NCBI RefSeq assembly: GCF_016908395.1
Contig: NZ_JAFBDU010000008.1
Location: 124,001-188,000, forward strand
Direction: 5' to 3'
DNA from: Metabacillus crassostreae
GTDB lineage: Bacteria; Bacillota; Bacilli; Bacillales; Bacillaceae
Length of the DNA stretch: 64,000 nucleotides
Every line of letters begins with the position of its first letter. The first letter of the stretch is position 1. The notes under the pieces were generated by a model that saw nothing but the letters and a program-made list of their open reading frames with translations, was not told the DNA's origin and made no database searches. Shown here piece by piece: positions 28,276 to 42,214 of this stretch. The position numbers and the translations under genes are program-made.

Positions 28276-28489
28276 ATTTATACTCCTTTAATATCTTTCG
28301 TATAGTTTGTCCGACATGATTCTGTAGTATTACAAATCTCTAATGTTTCTAAGTTGAAATTCCATGTCTATGTATATCCCTTACTACCATTAAAACAAAC
28401 ACTGTTACTACTTACAAAGATGTTTGCTTGTCTATGTATGTTTTTTTATCATGACTTTAAAAATCCTCAGTAAAACCACATCTAAAAAC

Positions 28490-28519
28490 AAAAAAGAGCC
28501 TGTAGTTAAGTACAGACCC
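28490..28519 (-). terminator. secG terminator
   Basis: On the minus strand GGGTCTGTA pairs with TACAGGCTC (with wobbles), followed by TTTTTTG. Confidence 0.65.
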
Positions 28520-28533
28520 TTTGCTTTCACCCA

Positions 28534-28767
28534 TTATTGAACAACATATGATACTAAAATTGTAAGAATAAAGAATAAAACAGACAAAATAACAGTAGCT
28601 CGATGTAAAACTAAATCAAGACCACGTGCTTTTTGCTTTCCAAAAAGTTGCTCGGCGCCACCAGAAATCGCACCAGATAAACCTGCGCTTTTTCCAGATT
28701 GTAATAATACAACTGTAATTAGAGCGATTGAAACTAAAACAAGTAGGATAATTAATACTGTATGCAT
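28534..28767 (-). CDS. secG: Preprotein translocase subunit SecG
   Basis: A 77-residue membrane protein with two hydrophobic segments (about 2-22 and 55-75). Between them is the conserved loop [20 protein letters not shown]. It is the small stimulating subunit of the SecYEG channel. The size and position upstream of est-rnr-smpB are standard. Confidence 0.96.
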   Translation of the reverse strand: MHTVLIILLVLVSIALITVVLLQSGKSAGLSGAISGGAEQLFGKQKARGLDLVLHRATVILSVLFFILTILVSYVVQ

Positions 28768-29096
28768 GAAAACACACCTCCTGAAATGCGCACAAATAGA
28801 TAATTTTAATGTATCACAACTGACGAATTATCACAATATACATTTGTTTTAAATGTTGAAGTGAGGTTGATATTCTCAAATATTGGCGTTTTGGAACGGA
28901 ATTATTGGGCTTATACGTACTTTTTGTGCTCTGACTTGGGGTACCCAGGAATTTTTTTCTTGATTTAGAACTCTAGCTTGTAGCTGTTTTAGGGTCATTT
29001 ACTTATATTGGAGCATTTCTGGTACATTTTTCGGATCTTGCCCTTACATATGAGCTTTTCTTTTTCATTTTGTCACTCTATCCTAAGCGGAATATT

Positions 29097-29210
29097 AAAT
29101 TTATCTTCGATTCTTGAAAAATATCAACGATTTTTCAAATTTATCATCGATTATGCAAATTTATCATCGATTTTCAGAATTTATCTTCGATTAGACTATT
29201 TTCGACAAAA
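29097..29210. repeat. Array of five 20-bp units, left of the NERD gene
   Basis: Five tandem 20-bp units with core TTTATCNTCGATT (29097-29196) end in TATTTTCGACAAAA. Unit by unit the array corresponds to the one at 30299-30412: second unit ending TTTTTC, third CATCGATTATG, fifth CGATTAGAC. The rest of the 470-base interval between secG and the NERD gene appears empty. Confidence 0.85.
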
Positions 29211-29235
29211 CTCTCACAAAGCAACACCTTCTATA

Positions 29236-30219
29236 TCACAAATATTTAAGCGGAATTAATTCATATTGGCGATTTTTATTTCCTCCTGAGTATTTGAGTT
29301 TCAAGCCATGTAATAACCGATTAGTTGTGCTGGATGAATCCAAAAGAAGAAACTCTCTAGCTTCAGAGTTCTTGATGGTTGGTTTTATTAAAAGTGAGTA
29401 ATCTTTTAAGGCCTGTACATGAGCCAATTTGTCTTTATGTTTACATTTTGGGCAATACCAGTTTGCCTTTATCCTTTCTAGAGGAAGATACTCACAATGA
29501 GGACAGACCACTCCTTTTCTTAATTCATGCTCGTTTATTTGATAGCGTTCTAATACATTTGTTTCTAACGGTGAATGCTGCTTGATGAGACATTTGAAGA
29601 TTTTTTTCATTTCTTTTTCATCAAGAGTATCAGATATGTGAGATTGAGTTTTTTCGATTTGTTTGATTTTCATTGGAAGATCTTCTTTGTGGATGACTCT
29701 TTGATTGATGAAGTGGTTGTTTGGGGCTGTGCGGATAATACTTTGAGAATTGCTAATGACAACTAGTGTGGCAAGCTTTAGTTTTGGAAGTTTATTGAGC
29801 TCTAGCCATTCTTGAAAAAGGGCCGCTTGTCTGTCTATCTGTGTTAGTGGATAGGAGTAACCTTTTTCGACGCCGTCTTTTGTTTGAATCAGTTGCTTGA
29901 ATTCCTGATCGAAGTAAATGGTTCCTGAGATATTTTTAACCTCTATAAGAATGACAAGCTTTTTGGTGAAAATAAGGGTGTCAATTTGAAAGTGGTGTGA
30001 TTTTGTCTGTAGTCTTAGACCATGGAAGATGTAATAGTCCTTTTCGTTTAGAAAACTAAGTGGATAATCGATTGCTTTTTCGCCCTGGTAGCCTGCGGTT
30101 CTGATTCTGAGGTCTTCGGTCATTGTGGGGATTTTATGTTGATGAGTTTTCGGGATTCTTTGAAGCAAAGCTGTTAATTTTGGGATGATATCTGGTATTT
30201 GGTGGTCTTTTTTGATCAT
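29236..30219 (-). CDS. NERD-domain protein with C-terminal zinc ribbon
   Basis: A 327-residue protein with an N-terminal nuclease-related (NERD) domain (about 40-160; segments YYIFHGLRLQT, LVILIEVKNISGTIYF with the Glu-x-Lys pair). A C-terminal zinc ribbon follows, CPHC...CPKC (about 240-265). NERD proteins are predicted nucleases of unclear role. GGAGTGAG precedes ATG 30219. The gene stands alone between secG and eno and is bracketed on both sides by homologous 20-bp repeat arrays. This suggests it was gained as a unit at this otherwise conserved locus. Confidence 0.85.
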   Translation of the reverse strand: MIKKDHQIPDIIPKLTALLQRIPKTHQHKIPTMTEDLRIRTAGYQGEKAIDYPLSFLNEKDYYIFHGLRLQTKSHHFQIDTLIFTKKLVILIEVKNISGTIYFDQEFKQLIQTKDGVEKGYSYPLTQIDRQAALFQEWLELNKLPKLKLATLVVISNSQSIIRTAPNNHFINQRVIHKEDLPMKIKQIEKTQSHISDTLDEKEMKKIFKCLIKQHSPLETNVLERYQINEHELRKGVVCPHCEYLPLERIKANWYCPKCKHKDKLAHVQALKDYSLLIKPTIKNSEAREFLLLDSSSTTNRLLHGLKLKYSGGNKNRQYELIPLKYL

Positions 30220-30298
30220 AATCTCACTCCATATTGTTTTGTCACTTTAATATACGTTATCTCTGGGTGGATTTCCTGCTACTCGTTGAGAGAATTTT

Positions 30299-30412
30299 AA
30301 CTTTATCGGCGATTCTGCCGATTTATCTTCGATTTTTCTGATTTATCATCGATTATGTAAATTTATCTTCGATTTTCCAGATTTATCTTCGATTAGACTA
30401 TTTTCGACAAAA
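30299..30412. repeat. Array of five 20-bp units, right of the NERD gene
   Basis: Direct-orientation counterpart of the left array: five 20-bp units (30299-30398) and the identical tail TATTTTCGACAAAA (30399-30412). Units differ from their left partners by only a few bases, except the first, which is more diverged. Confidence 0.85.
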
Positions 30413-30445
30413 ACCGCACACCCACTTCGCTCCTCCGCAAACCAA

Positions 30446-30476
30446 AACAAAAAAACTGCCACACCCAGTGTGGCAG
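30446..30476 (-). terminator. Terminator of the glycolytic operon
   Basis: On the minus strand CTGCCACAC and GTGTGGCAG form a 9-bp stem with a 3-base loop, followed by TTTTTTTG, 15 bases after the eno stop. Confidence 0.92.
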
Positions 30477-30490
30477 CCCCTTAACTCAAA

Positions 30491-31783
<1,293 letters not shown>

Positions 31784-31797
31784 TTAATTTCTCTCCT

Positions 31798-35365
<3,568 letters not shown>

Positions 35366-35394
35366 GAAAAAGCCCTCCTAATTTAAAATGCGGA

Positions 35395-35493
35395 AGCGCC
35401 TGTTCAGCCCCGACAAGCACAAGACGAGCCTCACAGAAAGGTGTTCTTTACTTTCAGTGAGGATTGGCTTGTGACCTCGAGGGGCTAGGCGCT
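35395..35493. repeat. Dispersed-type palindromic repeat between gapA and pgk
   Basis: GCGCC...AGCCCC...CCTCAC near the left end mirror GTGAGG...GGGGCT...GGCGC at the right end, so about 100 bases can fold into one long imperfect hairpin. The GC-rich arms (GGGGCTAGGCGCTG, CTTGTGACCTCGAGG) resemble a structured intergenic repeat I recall from many Bacillus genomes. Its function is unknown. Confidence 0.65.
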
Positions 35494-35532
35494 GCAGCTA
35501 GACACCAAAACTTAATATAAAGCCCATATTTC

Positions 35533-35566
35533 TAAAAAAAGGGAAAGGGGATGATCCCCTTTCCCC
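35533..35566 (-). terminator. Terminator after gapA
   Basis: On the minus strand GGGAAAGGGGAT pairs perfectly with ATCCCCTTTCCC followed by TTTTTTT, 50 bases past the gapA stop. It would separate cggR-gapA from pgk-eno, as in the B. subtilis pattern of strong gapA-specific transcripts. Confidence 0.9.
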
Positions 35567-35616
35567 GTTTTCTTACATTATACAGTTATTTTTGCTTGTA
35601 ATCTTCTTTTAAAGAA

Positions 35617-36639
<1,023 letters not shown>

Positions 36640-36737
36640 TTAATTTTGTTCTTCGGTTATGTACCTTTGAACAATTCTATCATAAGTAGTTTGTTTCCCT
36701 CTCATATTGAAAGGCAAACATATATAATCAGGGAGTA

Positions 36738-37757
36738 TTAGTCCCTTATTAACTCAATTGCTGCTCCTTCATCTGTAATAAGAACAGAATCTAAAGCCTG
36801 TTTCATATAAGCTTGGATTGCCTTTGCTTTTGATGCACCACCTGCAACCGCGATTACATTTGGTACCTCTTCAATGTCATCAAGCTGTATCCCTACTGTT
36901 TTCACTTTATGTACAATGTCACCCTCTTGATCAAAATAATAGCCAAACGCTTCTGCGACAGCATTTCCGTTCTGAATCTTTTGGAAATCTGCATCCGGAG
37001 TTTTCCGGCGCTCTGCCATTGTTTTAGCGTCTCCTATTCCATGAACAACCATACTTGAGGATTTCACTATAGCTAAAAGCTCTTTAATTGAGGGTTCTTC
37101 AATAATTGAATCATAGGCATCCTTACTGAGCTGATCTGGGACATGGAGAAGTCGGTAAATCCCACTCGCACGCTCTGCCATTTTAGCGCAAATTGTGTTT
37201 GCTTGATTTTCCACTGTTTCACCTAAGCCACCGCGAGCTGGTACAAAAAGAACTTCGCGATTTTTACTGTCAGGTGTCATCATCTCTGCAACAGCTGCTA
37301 GAGTTGTTCCACCAGTAACAGCGACGATATTTTTACCGATTAATCGCTCTTTTATACATGTAACACATGCTCTTCCCATCTCTTTTTTTACCCATGGTGA
37401 TTCATCACTATTGCCAGAAACAACAATGACTCGATTCAGATTAAATTTCTCTTGTAATTTAGTTTCCAGAGAAGATAATCCTAAAACATCCTTCATCATT
37501 TCTTCTAAAAGCTTTAGTGATGATGAGCCTTCATCTGTTAAAGTCATGCCAGAGGTGTGAATATCGATTAAATTCTGATCTTTCAGAAATTGAACTTCAT
37601 TTCTCAAGATCCGTTCACTTAACCCAAGGCTAGTTGAGAGACTTCTTCTTCCAATCGGCTGCATCAATCTTATGTATTGAAGAATTTGATAACGTTTTTG
37701 CATAACCTGTAGTAGGTCTGGCAATAATTTTTTCTGTGCTTCTATTAATGATTTCAT
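36738..37757 (-). CDS. cggR: Central glycolytic genes regulator CggR
   Basis: A SorC/DeoR-family repressor of about 339 residues. The N-terminal winged-helix (MQPIGRRSLSTSLGLSERILR) binds the operator. The C-terminal sugar-phosphate domain (VTGGTTLAAVAE, VPARGGLGE) senses fructose 1,6-bisphosphate in the family. Start ATG 37757 (MKSLIEAQKK) has AAAGGGATGG upstream. The frame continues to 37829 but overlaps the operator, so the longer version is unlikely. It leads the cggR-gapA operon. Confidence 0.95.
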   Translation of the reverse strand: MKSLIEAQKKLLPDLLQVMQKRYQILQYIRLMQPIGRRSLSTSLGLSERILRNEVQFLKDQNLIDIHTSGMTLTDEGSSSLKLLEEMMKDVLGLSSLETKLQEKFNLNRVIVVSGNSDESPWVKKEMGRACVTCIKERLIGKNIVAVTGGTTLAAVAEMMTPDSKNREVLFVPARGGLGETVENQANTICAKMAERASGIYRLLHVPDQLSKDAYDSIIEEPSIKELLAIVKSSSMVVHGIGDAKTMAERRKTPDADFQKIQNGNAVAEAFGYYFDQEGDIVHKVKTVGIQLDDIEEVPNVIAVAGGASKAKAIQAYMKQALDSVLITDEGAAIELIRD

Positions 37758-37784
37758 TTTGCCATCCCTTTCTGAGCCGGCATG

Positions 37785-37820
37785 GACTTCATTCGTCCCA
37801 CTGAGACTTATTATGTCCCA
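37785..37820 (-). promoter_or_regulatory. CggR operator
   Basis: On the minus strand TGGGAC-N6-AGTC-N4-TGGGAC-N6-AGTC follows the B. subtilis operator layout of two direct repeats with the same spacings. It lies between the promoter and the cggR start, so bound CggR would block elongation. Confidence 0.9.
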
Positions 37821-37854
37821 CCTTCTCAAAAAAAAATCTCCCTGCTACAATTTC

Positions 37855-37883
37855 ATTTTAACAGGGTAAATTTGCTTATTCAA
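37855..37883 (-). promoter_or_regulatory. Promoter of cggR-gapA
   Basis: On the minus strand TTGAAT (37883-37878), 17 bp and TAAAAT (37860-37855), 35 bases upstream of the CggR operator. Confidence 0.75.
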
Positions 37884-37901
37884 GAAATCTTTCTCTACTT
37901 T

Positions 37902-38159
37902 TTAAAGTAAACGCTTTCTTATTACATCTTTATCCAAAATTCCATAAGAAACGATCTCTTCATCAATTTTCACAACTGGAATCATGATTTGATAAAGCTC
38001 TAACAACTCATCATCTTTGTAAATATCGACAACTTCATACTGAAAAGAGATTTCTTTTTGAACCTCTTTTAACACTTCTAGCCCTTTATCACATAATGGA
38101 CAATTTTCTTTGGAATAAAAAATTACTTTTTTCATGTCAGGCACATCACTTTCAAGCAT
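37902..38159 (-). CDS. Glutaredoxin-like thioredoxin-fold protein
   Basis: About 77-85 residues with a redox CPLC motif (SKENCPLCDKG) near the N terminus and the cis-Pro region IPVVKI. This is the DUF836/glutaredoxin-like family often found next to sigL-cggR. The likely start is the Met of MKKVIFYSKENC (38135), although the frame opens at 38159. It lies 12 bases after rpoN and is probably cotranscribed. Confidence 0.8.
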   Translation of the reverse strand: MLESDVPDMKKVIFYSKENCPLCDKGLEVLKEVQKEISFQYEVVDIYKDDELLELYQIMIPVVKIDEEIVSYGILDKDVIRKRLL

Positions 38160-38171
38160 AAAATTTAGCAG

Positions 38172-39464
38172 CTAGTATTCTTTTCTAACGGCAGATGTAG
38201 GAATATTTAATTGCTCTCTATATTTTGTCACTGTTCTTCTTGATATTCTAATATCATAATCATTTTTTAATAGATTCGCTAATTTTTGATCTGATAGTGG
38301 CTTCTTTTTATTTTCAGATGAAATGATTTCAGCTAGCTTTATTTTTACAGCTGCAGAAGATACATCACCCTTATCTTCATCTAATTTTGTGGAAAAGAAG
38401 GTTTTCATACTAACAAGTCCATGGGGTGTTTGCACATACTTATCCTTCACAGCTCGACTTACCGTCGATTCATGAACATCAAGCAAATCTGCAATTGATT
38501 TCAAGGTTAAAGGCTTTAAAAAGCTTCTTCCCTTAAGGAAAAACTCCTCCTGCTTCTCAACAATCACCTTCATTACATTTACCATTGTTTCTTTTCTTTG
38601 CTGAATAGCTCGTTGAAGCCACTTCCCCTGAGTTAGTTTCTTAGAATAATAGTCTCTCGTATCATTTTCTTCTTTTACAGCTTCATCACCTTGTAATGGA
38701 TGATGAATAATCAGCTGTGGCATCAGTTCATCATGGTAAATAATATGAAGCTTATGATCAACCTTTTCAATTGTCATATCTGGTGTGACATATGACATAT
38801 CATCACTTTCAAATTTCAATCCCGGTCTTGGCTCTAGCTTTTTGATGAGCTCATGAATAGCTTGAATCTCAATAATTTTGATTTTAAGCCTTTTAGAAAG
38901 CTCCTTCCAAGATTTTTCTGCAAAAGCTTGAAAATGCTGCTCAACAATTGTTTCCGCTAAATAATTTCTTGCAGGTAATCTACGTAGCTGCAGTAAAATA
39001 CACTCTTGAAGAGACCTCGCCCCAACTCCAGCTGGTTCTAAGCTTTGAAGAAAATATAATTTACTTTCTAAAAATTCTTCTGACACATCGATAACACTAG
39101 CCAAGTCAGTTAGACAATCCTTCAAATATCCATTTGAATCGATCGCATCAATTAATAAACTCAAACAATCTTTATCTATCTTCTCTAGATGAAAATCAAT
39201 AAGCTGTGATCGCAAATGTTCTCGCAAGCTTGCTTTCTCTTTACACGTATTTTCAATAAAAGATTGCTTATCTGAATTCTTACTTACTTGTCTGTATGGA
39301 GATCTATAGGTTTCTTTTACTTCGATTAGAGGATTTTCCATTGCTAACTCATGGACATAGGAAAGAAGATCTGCTGAGGAATATTGAAGTAAAGCAATGG
39401 CTTGCTGTAGCTCCTGAGTCATATTTAATTTTAAAGACTGCTCTTGTACTAACCCAATTCTCAT
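38172..39464 (-). CDS. rpoN: RNA polymerase sigma-54 factor (SigL)
   Basis: A sigma-54 of about 430 residues that directs RNA polymerase to -24/-12 promoters with enhancer-dependent activators. The Gln/Leu-rich activator region is N-terminal (QSLKLNMTQELQQAIALLQ). The helix-turn-helix is LKSIADLLDVHESTVSRAV. The RpoN box ISRRTVTKYRE is close to the C terminus. ATG 39464 has a GGGGGG site six bases upstream; the frame start at 39494 has none. It is the last chromosomal gene before the prophage junction. Confidence 0.96.
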   Translation of the reverse strand: MRIGLVQEQSLKLNMTQELQQAIALLQYSSADLLSYVHELAMENPLIEVKETYRSPYRQVSKNSDKQSFIENTCKEKASLREHLRSQLIDFHLEKIDKDCLSLLIDAIDSNGYLKDCLTDLASVIDVSEEFLESKLYFLQSLEPAGVGARSLQECILLQLRRLPARNYLAETIVEQHFQAFAEKSWKELSKRLKIKIIEIQAIHELIKKLEPRPGLKFESDDMSYVTPDMTIEKVDHKLHIIYHDELMPQLIIHHPLQGDEAVKEENDTRDYYSKKLTQGKWLQRAIQQRKETMVNVMKVIVEKQEEFFLKGRSFLKPLTLKSIADLLDVHESTVSRAVKDKYVQTPHGLVSMKTFFSTKLDEDKGDVSSAAVKIKLAEIISSENKKKPLSDQKLANLLKNDYDIRISRRTVTKYREQLNIPTSAVRKEY

Positions 39465-39691
39465 TTTGTTCCCCCCGTTTTCTATTTTACACAAAAATGA
39501 TAAAAAGTGTTATTGATGGCAGAGATAGGTAAGCGTTTACATTTTATTTTACATGTTTATGATTTTAGTAACAATCCTTGATGATAGTACATTTTTATGT
39601 AGAAGTTGAGAAATGATGCAAAAAATAAAGAAAGATAGTGCTTCAGTTCAATAAAAATAGCAAGGAAGAATTCCCCTGCTAAATAAGTTAG

Positions 39692-39740
39692 CGCGCTCGG
39701 AGGGATTCGAACCCCCGGCAGACGTGGTACCGGAAACCAA
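39692..39740 (-). other. Prophage attachment site: 3' half of tRNA-Arg(CCG)
   Basis: The minus strand reads GGTTTCCGGTACCA (anticodon arm, CCG), a variable loop and GGGGG-TTCGAAT-CCCTC (T arm). CGAGCGC and discriminator G follow. No 5' half (acceptor strand, D arm) is next to it. This is the 3' portion displaced by prophage insertion; the complete gene should be at the other prophage end, beyond 64 kb. DNA from about 39741 onwards is therefore phage. Confidence 0.85.
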
Positions 39741-39980
39741 TTAGTTTAAATTTATCCTCTTCATATTATAGCAAACATTATATAATTATTGGTTTCTGCA
39801 TAATAACATCTTATATATTGTATTATCCTTTTCGTTTTGTGTTAGCACTTCCGTTTGCAAAAATGTTTGCAATTCCTCTAAACACTTAATTTATTTTAAC
39901 CTTGATATTTCTATAGTAATAAATGTACATAATATCATTTGGTAAACATTCTTCTAATGACTTATTAAATAATATATTGC

Positions 39981-40017
39981 AAAAAAATCCCTATCTCATA
40001 TGATTTGGGATTTTTTA
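39981..40017. terminator. Bidirectional terminator at the prophage end
   Basis: AAAAAATCCC and GGGATTTTTT form a stem with T-runs on both strands, directly after the small gene at 40021. The about 240 bases between it and the tRNA fragment show no clear gene. Confidence 0.75.
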
Positions 40018-40020
40018 TTT

Positions 40021-40161
40021 TTATTTAAAAAGCTTGCTTGTAACCTTACCAATAGCTTTATTATATATCCTTTGTTTTACCTTACCTCGTTTTACTGCGT
40101 TAATGTCACCTAATACTTTAGAAATGAAATATAGAACCTTTCTTACTTTACCAATGCTCAT
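40021..40161 (-). CDS. Small basic phage protein, function unknown
   Basis: A 46-residue, strongly basic protein (MSIGKVRKVLYFISKVLGD ... IGKVTSKLFK). ATG 40161 has AAGGGGG seven bases upstream; the frame upstream to 40212 lacks a ribosome-binding site. Probably a small phage protein; no domain recognised. Confidence 0.6.
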   Translation of the reverse strand: MSIGKVRKVLYFISKVLGDINAVKRGKVKQRIYNKAIGKVTSKLFK

Positions 40162-40358
40162 GATTTCCCCCTTAAGATATGACTTAATCCTATTATATAT
40201 CAAAAAAGTCATTCATTGTTTTTTCTGGATCAGATTTCCTAACGTTATTCATTATTTTTTCATGATCTTGGGACTTGGTATGTACTCTTTATCATTGCAT
40301 AGTTTAGAAACTGTATTTCTTGATACTTTACTTTCTTTTGAAAATACAATCGATAGAA

Positions 40359-40601
40359 GTGGAGGAAGTGGAGTCATTCACAATAATCAGAATGAGAGAT
40401 CAACAAGGAAGATTTCTACCGAACGAATCATCTTTAGTAATCAAGGAGGAATCACCTTCACAATGTGATAGACCTATAAAGATAACTAAAGTAAAAGGCA
40501 GTTATAATTCCTATGAAATTAAAGAACGTATATTTACAGATAATCAACTAGACTTTTTTACTGTACTCGGAATGATTCTAGTGTTAGCTGTTCTGTTTTA
40601 A
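40359..40601 (+). CDS. Hypothetical protein with C-terminal membrane segment
   Basis: A plus-strand frame against the grain of the prophage, open from 40320. Its middle (RMRDQQGRFLPNESSLVIKEES) looks protein-like and the C terminus (LDFFTVLGMILVLAVLF) is a hydrophobic helix. GGAGG lies at 40361-40365, so initiation could be at GTG 40359/40368 or ATG 40392; the start is unresolved. It may be a lysogenic-conversion gene, or spurious. Confidence 0.4.
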   Translation: MEEVESFTIIRMRDQQGRFLPNESSLVIKEESPSQCDRPIKITKVKGSYNSYEIKERIFTDNQLDFFTVLGMILVLAVLF

Positions 40602-40609
40602 GGAGCATT

Positions 40610-40876
40610 TCACGCTCTTTTTTCTTCTTTTTCTAAGACTCGTATAGATCGATGCGTCTTCGTCTTATAATCTATTAATTCCTTTTTCTTTAACCTATTT
40701 AGATAAGAGTGGGTAGTACTTGTTGATCCGAATCCCATATCTTTTGTTAGATCTCGAATAGAAGGAGAGTTTCCATGCTTATCCATATACTTTTTAATAG
40801 TTTTCAACATCATTTCCTCATTGCCTTCAATTCTTTGTTGTAGTGTCTTCTTCTCGAAAGTATACATATTGTACAT
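40610..40876 (-). CDS. LexA-like winged-helix DNA-binding protein lacking protease domain
   Basis: An 88-residue protein. KTIKKYMDKHGNSPSIRDLTKDMGFGSTSTTHSYLNRLKKKELI matches the N-terminal LexA DNA-binding domain, including the GFGSTSTTHSYL recognition helix region. The Ser/Lys autoprotease half of LexA is absent. AAGGAG sits nine bases before ATG 40876. Likely a phage regulator that could compete at SOS boxes; inference. Confidence 0.75.
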   Translation of the reverse strand: MYNMYTFEKKTLQQRIEGNEEMMLKTIKKYMDKHGNSPSIRDLTKDMGFGSTSTTHSYLNRLKKKELIDYKTKTHRSIRVLEKEEKRA

Positions 40877-40877
40877 T

Positions 40878-41099
40878 TTAACAAGCTCCTTTTAATCTAG
40901 GCTTTACAACAGCAGCTGACAAGAGATTTTCTTTTTTGAATACTCTCTTTGCGTTACGCAAGTAACAATAAGCCTTTATAATACTATCGTTCATCTCTAT
41001 AACCCTAATGATTCTTTGACTAATATTGCCGTTCTCATTAATATAAATGATCTCAATTGGCTTGTTCTGCTCTTGTGATCGTAACAGCATACTGTTCAT
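40878..41099 (-). CDS. WYL-like small phage protein
   Basis: A 73-residue protein resembling a stand-alone WYL fold: IEIIYINENGNISQRIIRVIEM followed by IIKAYCYLRNAKRVFKKENLLSA. WYL domains sense ligands or nucleic acids in many regulators. It ends one base before the LexA-like gene, so the two form a unit. Confidence 0.6.
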   Translation of the reverse strand: MNSMLLRSQEQNKPIEIIYINENGNISQRIIRVIEMNDSIIKAYCYLRNAKRVFKKENLLSAAVVKPRLKGAC

Positions 41100-41233
41100 T
41101 GTAAGACCTCCTATTTGTTTATCTTATTTACATTATATACGAACATAGGTTCTATTTAAAGCTATCAAACGAACAAATTTTATTTTACAATAGGGTAAAT
41201 TACATTAATTGTTACTTAAAAGGGGCGTTTTTA

Positions 41234-41399
41234 ATGAATGAATTGAAAACGTTACTAGGACAACTTATTAATAAAATGTTTTCCTATTTCGGATAAAACA
41301 AATATTGATGCAAGGGTTATTATTAGATATGCAAAAGAGAGAGGATTAGTAGACCAGGAGCAATTATTTTTAAAGATTGAAGAGTTATTTTGTGAATAA
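41234..41399 (+). pseudogene. Frameshifted small phage gene
   Basis: ATG 41234, with AAAAGGGG upstream, opens a frame (MNELKTLLGQLINK) that stops after 20 codons. The +1 frame from just after an AAAA run continues as CFPISDKTNIDARVIIRYAKERG to a TAA at 41399, with clear coding character. Removing one A from the run at about 41273-41276 restores a protein of about 54 residues. It is either a mutated gene or a sequencing/slippage site. Confidence 0.6.
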
Positions 41400-41404
41400 T
41401 ACTT

Positions 41405-41437
41405 AAAACAAGCCCCACCAAATAAGGAAGGGCTTGT
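41405..41437 (-). terminator. Terminator of the late/lysis operon
   Basis: On the minus strand ACAAGCCC pairs with GGGCTTGT followed by TTTAAG, right after the amidase stop. Confidence 0.75.
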
Positions 41438-41443
41438 TCATTA

Positions 41444-42214
41444 TCATTTTATTATTTCAAACCACCAATTTCTTGCATTCAACCAATCTTCCATTTCTTC
41501 ACGCATCGATGGAGATAATCCTCCAGTAAGAGCAGTTGGATTTTTACCATCAGTGGAAAACTGAACCTCTGCCCACCAACCTTTTTCTTTAAATAATTTT
41601 GTGATTTCTTCAACCATTTCTGGAGAAAGTCCACCTGTTCTTATTTGAACTGAATTCGTTTTTTGTGCTGACTTAACAACCTTTTCAACTATCTTTTTAC
41701 CAGATACAGATTCTGCTAGCGCTTTACATATTTCATTGAATTTAGATTGGTAAATCTCAACATCAGTCTTAGAATCGACAAAACAAACTTCTATAAGAAG
41801 AGCAGTTTTAATAGTACCTTTTAAGAAACCTAAATCAGTTCGTTTTTTAGCTCCACGATTCTTCAAACCACTTGCTCTAGAAATTGCAACTGACACTTTT
41901 TCAGCAATTGCTCGATTTGAATCACCATAATATAAAACTTCCACGCCTCTTGGATCATTTGTCTTACTGGCAGCATTTAAATGTACTGAAACATCTAGAT
42001 CTCGATCCTTACTATTATGGTACCTGACAATAGTATTTATATTATCTGTTTGATTTTTGGAAGTATTATCATGAAATTCATACACATTGCAACTTAGTAA
42101 CTTAAGGTAGTTCGTGACCTTTCCTACGATCTTTCTAGCTTCAGTAACCTCATTTATATATGAATTTGCACCACTAACATACTTACCATGACCTGAAGAT
42201 ATAACTAATTTCAT
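41444..42214 (-). CDS. N-acetylmuramoyl-L-alanine amidase (endolysin)
   Basis: A 256-residue phage lysin. The N-terminal Amidase_3 domain (1-165) shows the zinc ligands His9 (SSGHG), a Glu near 22-25, His78 (SVHLN) and the catalytic Glu141 (IEVCF). The C-terminal part has two copies of a TGGLSP-M-EE ... W-W module (about 190-222 and 230-256), presumably cell-wall binding. Its ATG overlaps the holin stop, the standard holin-lysin pair. Confidence 0.92.
   Translation of the reverse strand: MKLVISSGHGKYVSGANSYINEVTEARKIVGKVTNYLKLLSCNVYEFHDNTSKNQTDNINTIVRYHNSKDRDLDVSVHLNAASKTNDPRGVEVLYYGDSNRAIAEKVSVAISRASGLKNRGAKKRTDLGFLKGTIKTALLIEVCFVDSKTDVEIYQSKFNEICKALAESVSGKKIVEKVVKSAQKTNSVQIRTGGLSPEMVEEITKLFKEKGWWAEVQFSTDGKNPTALTGGLSPSMREEMEDWLNARNWWFEIIK

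Noticed and set aside
29575-29766. Plus-strand frames within the NERD, glycolytic and tail genes
   Set aside because: They lie antisense to genes with clear motifs and lack ribosome-binding sites.
39841-39900. Possible integrase C-terminal fragment or arm sites (two TTTGCAA copies)
   Set aside because: The open stretch is under 30 codons and shows no recombinase motif; two short repeats are not enough for arm sites.
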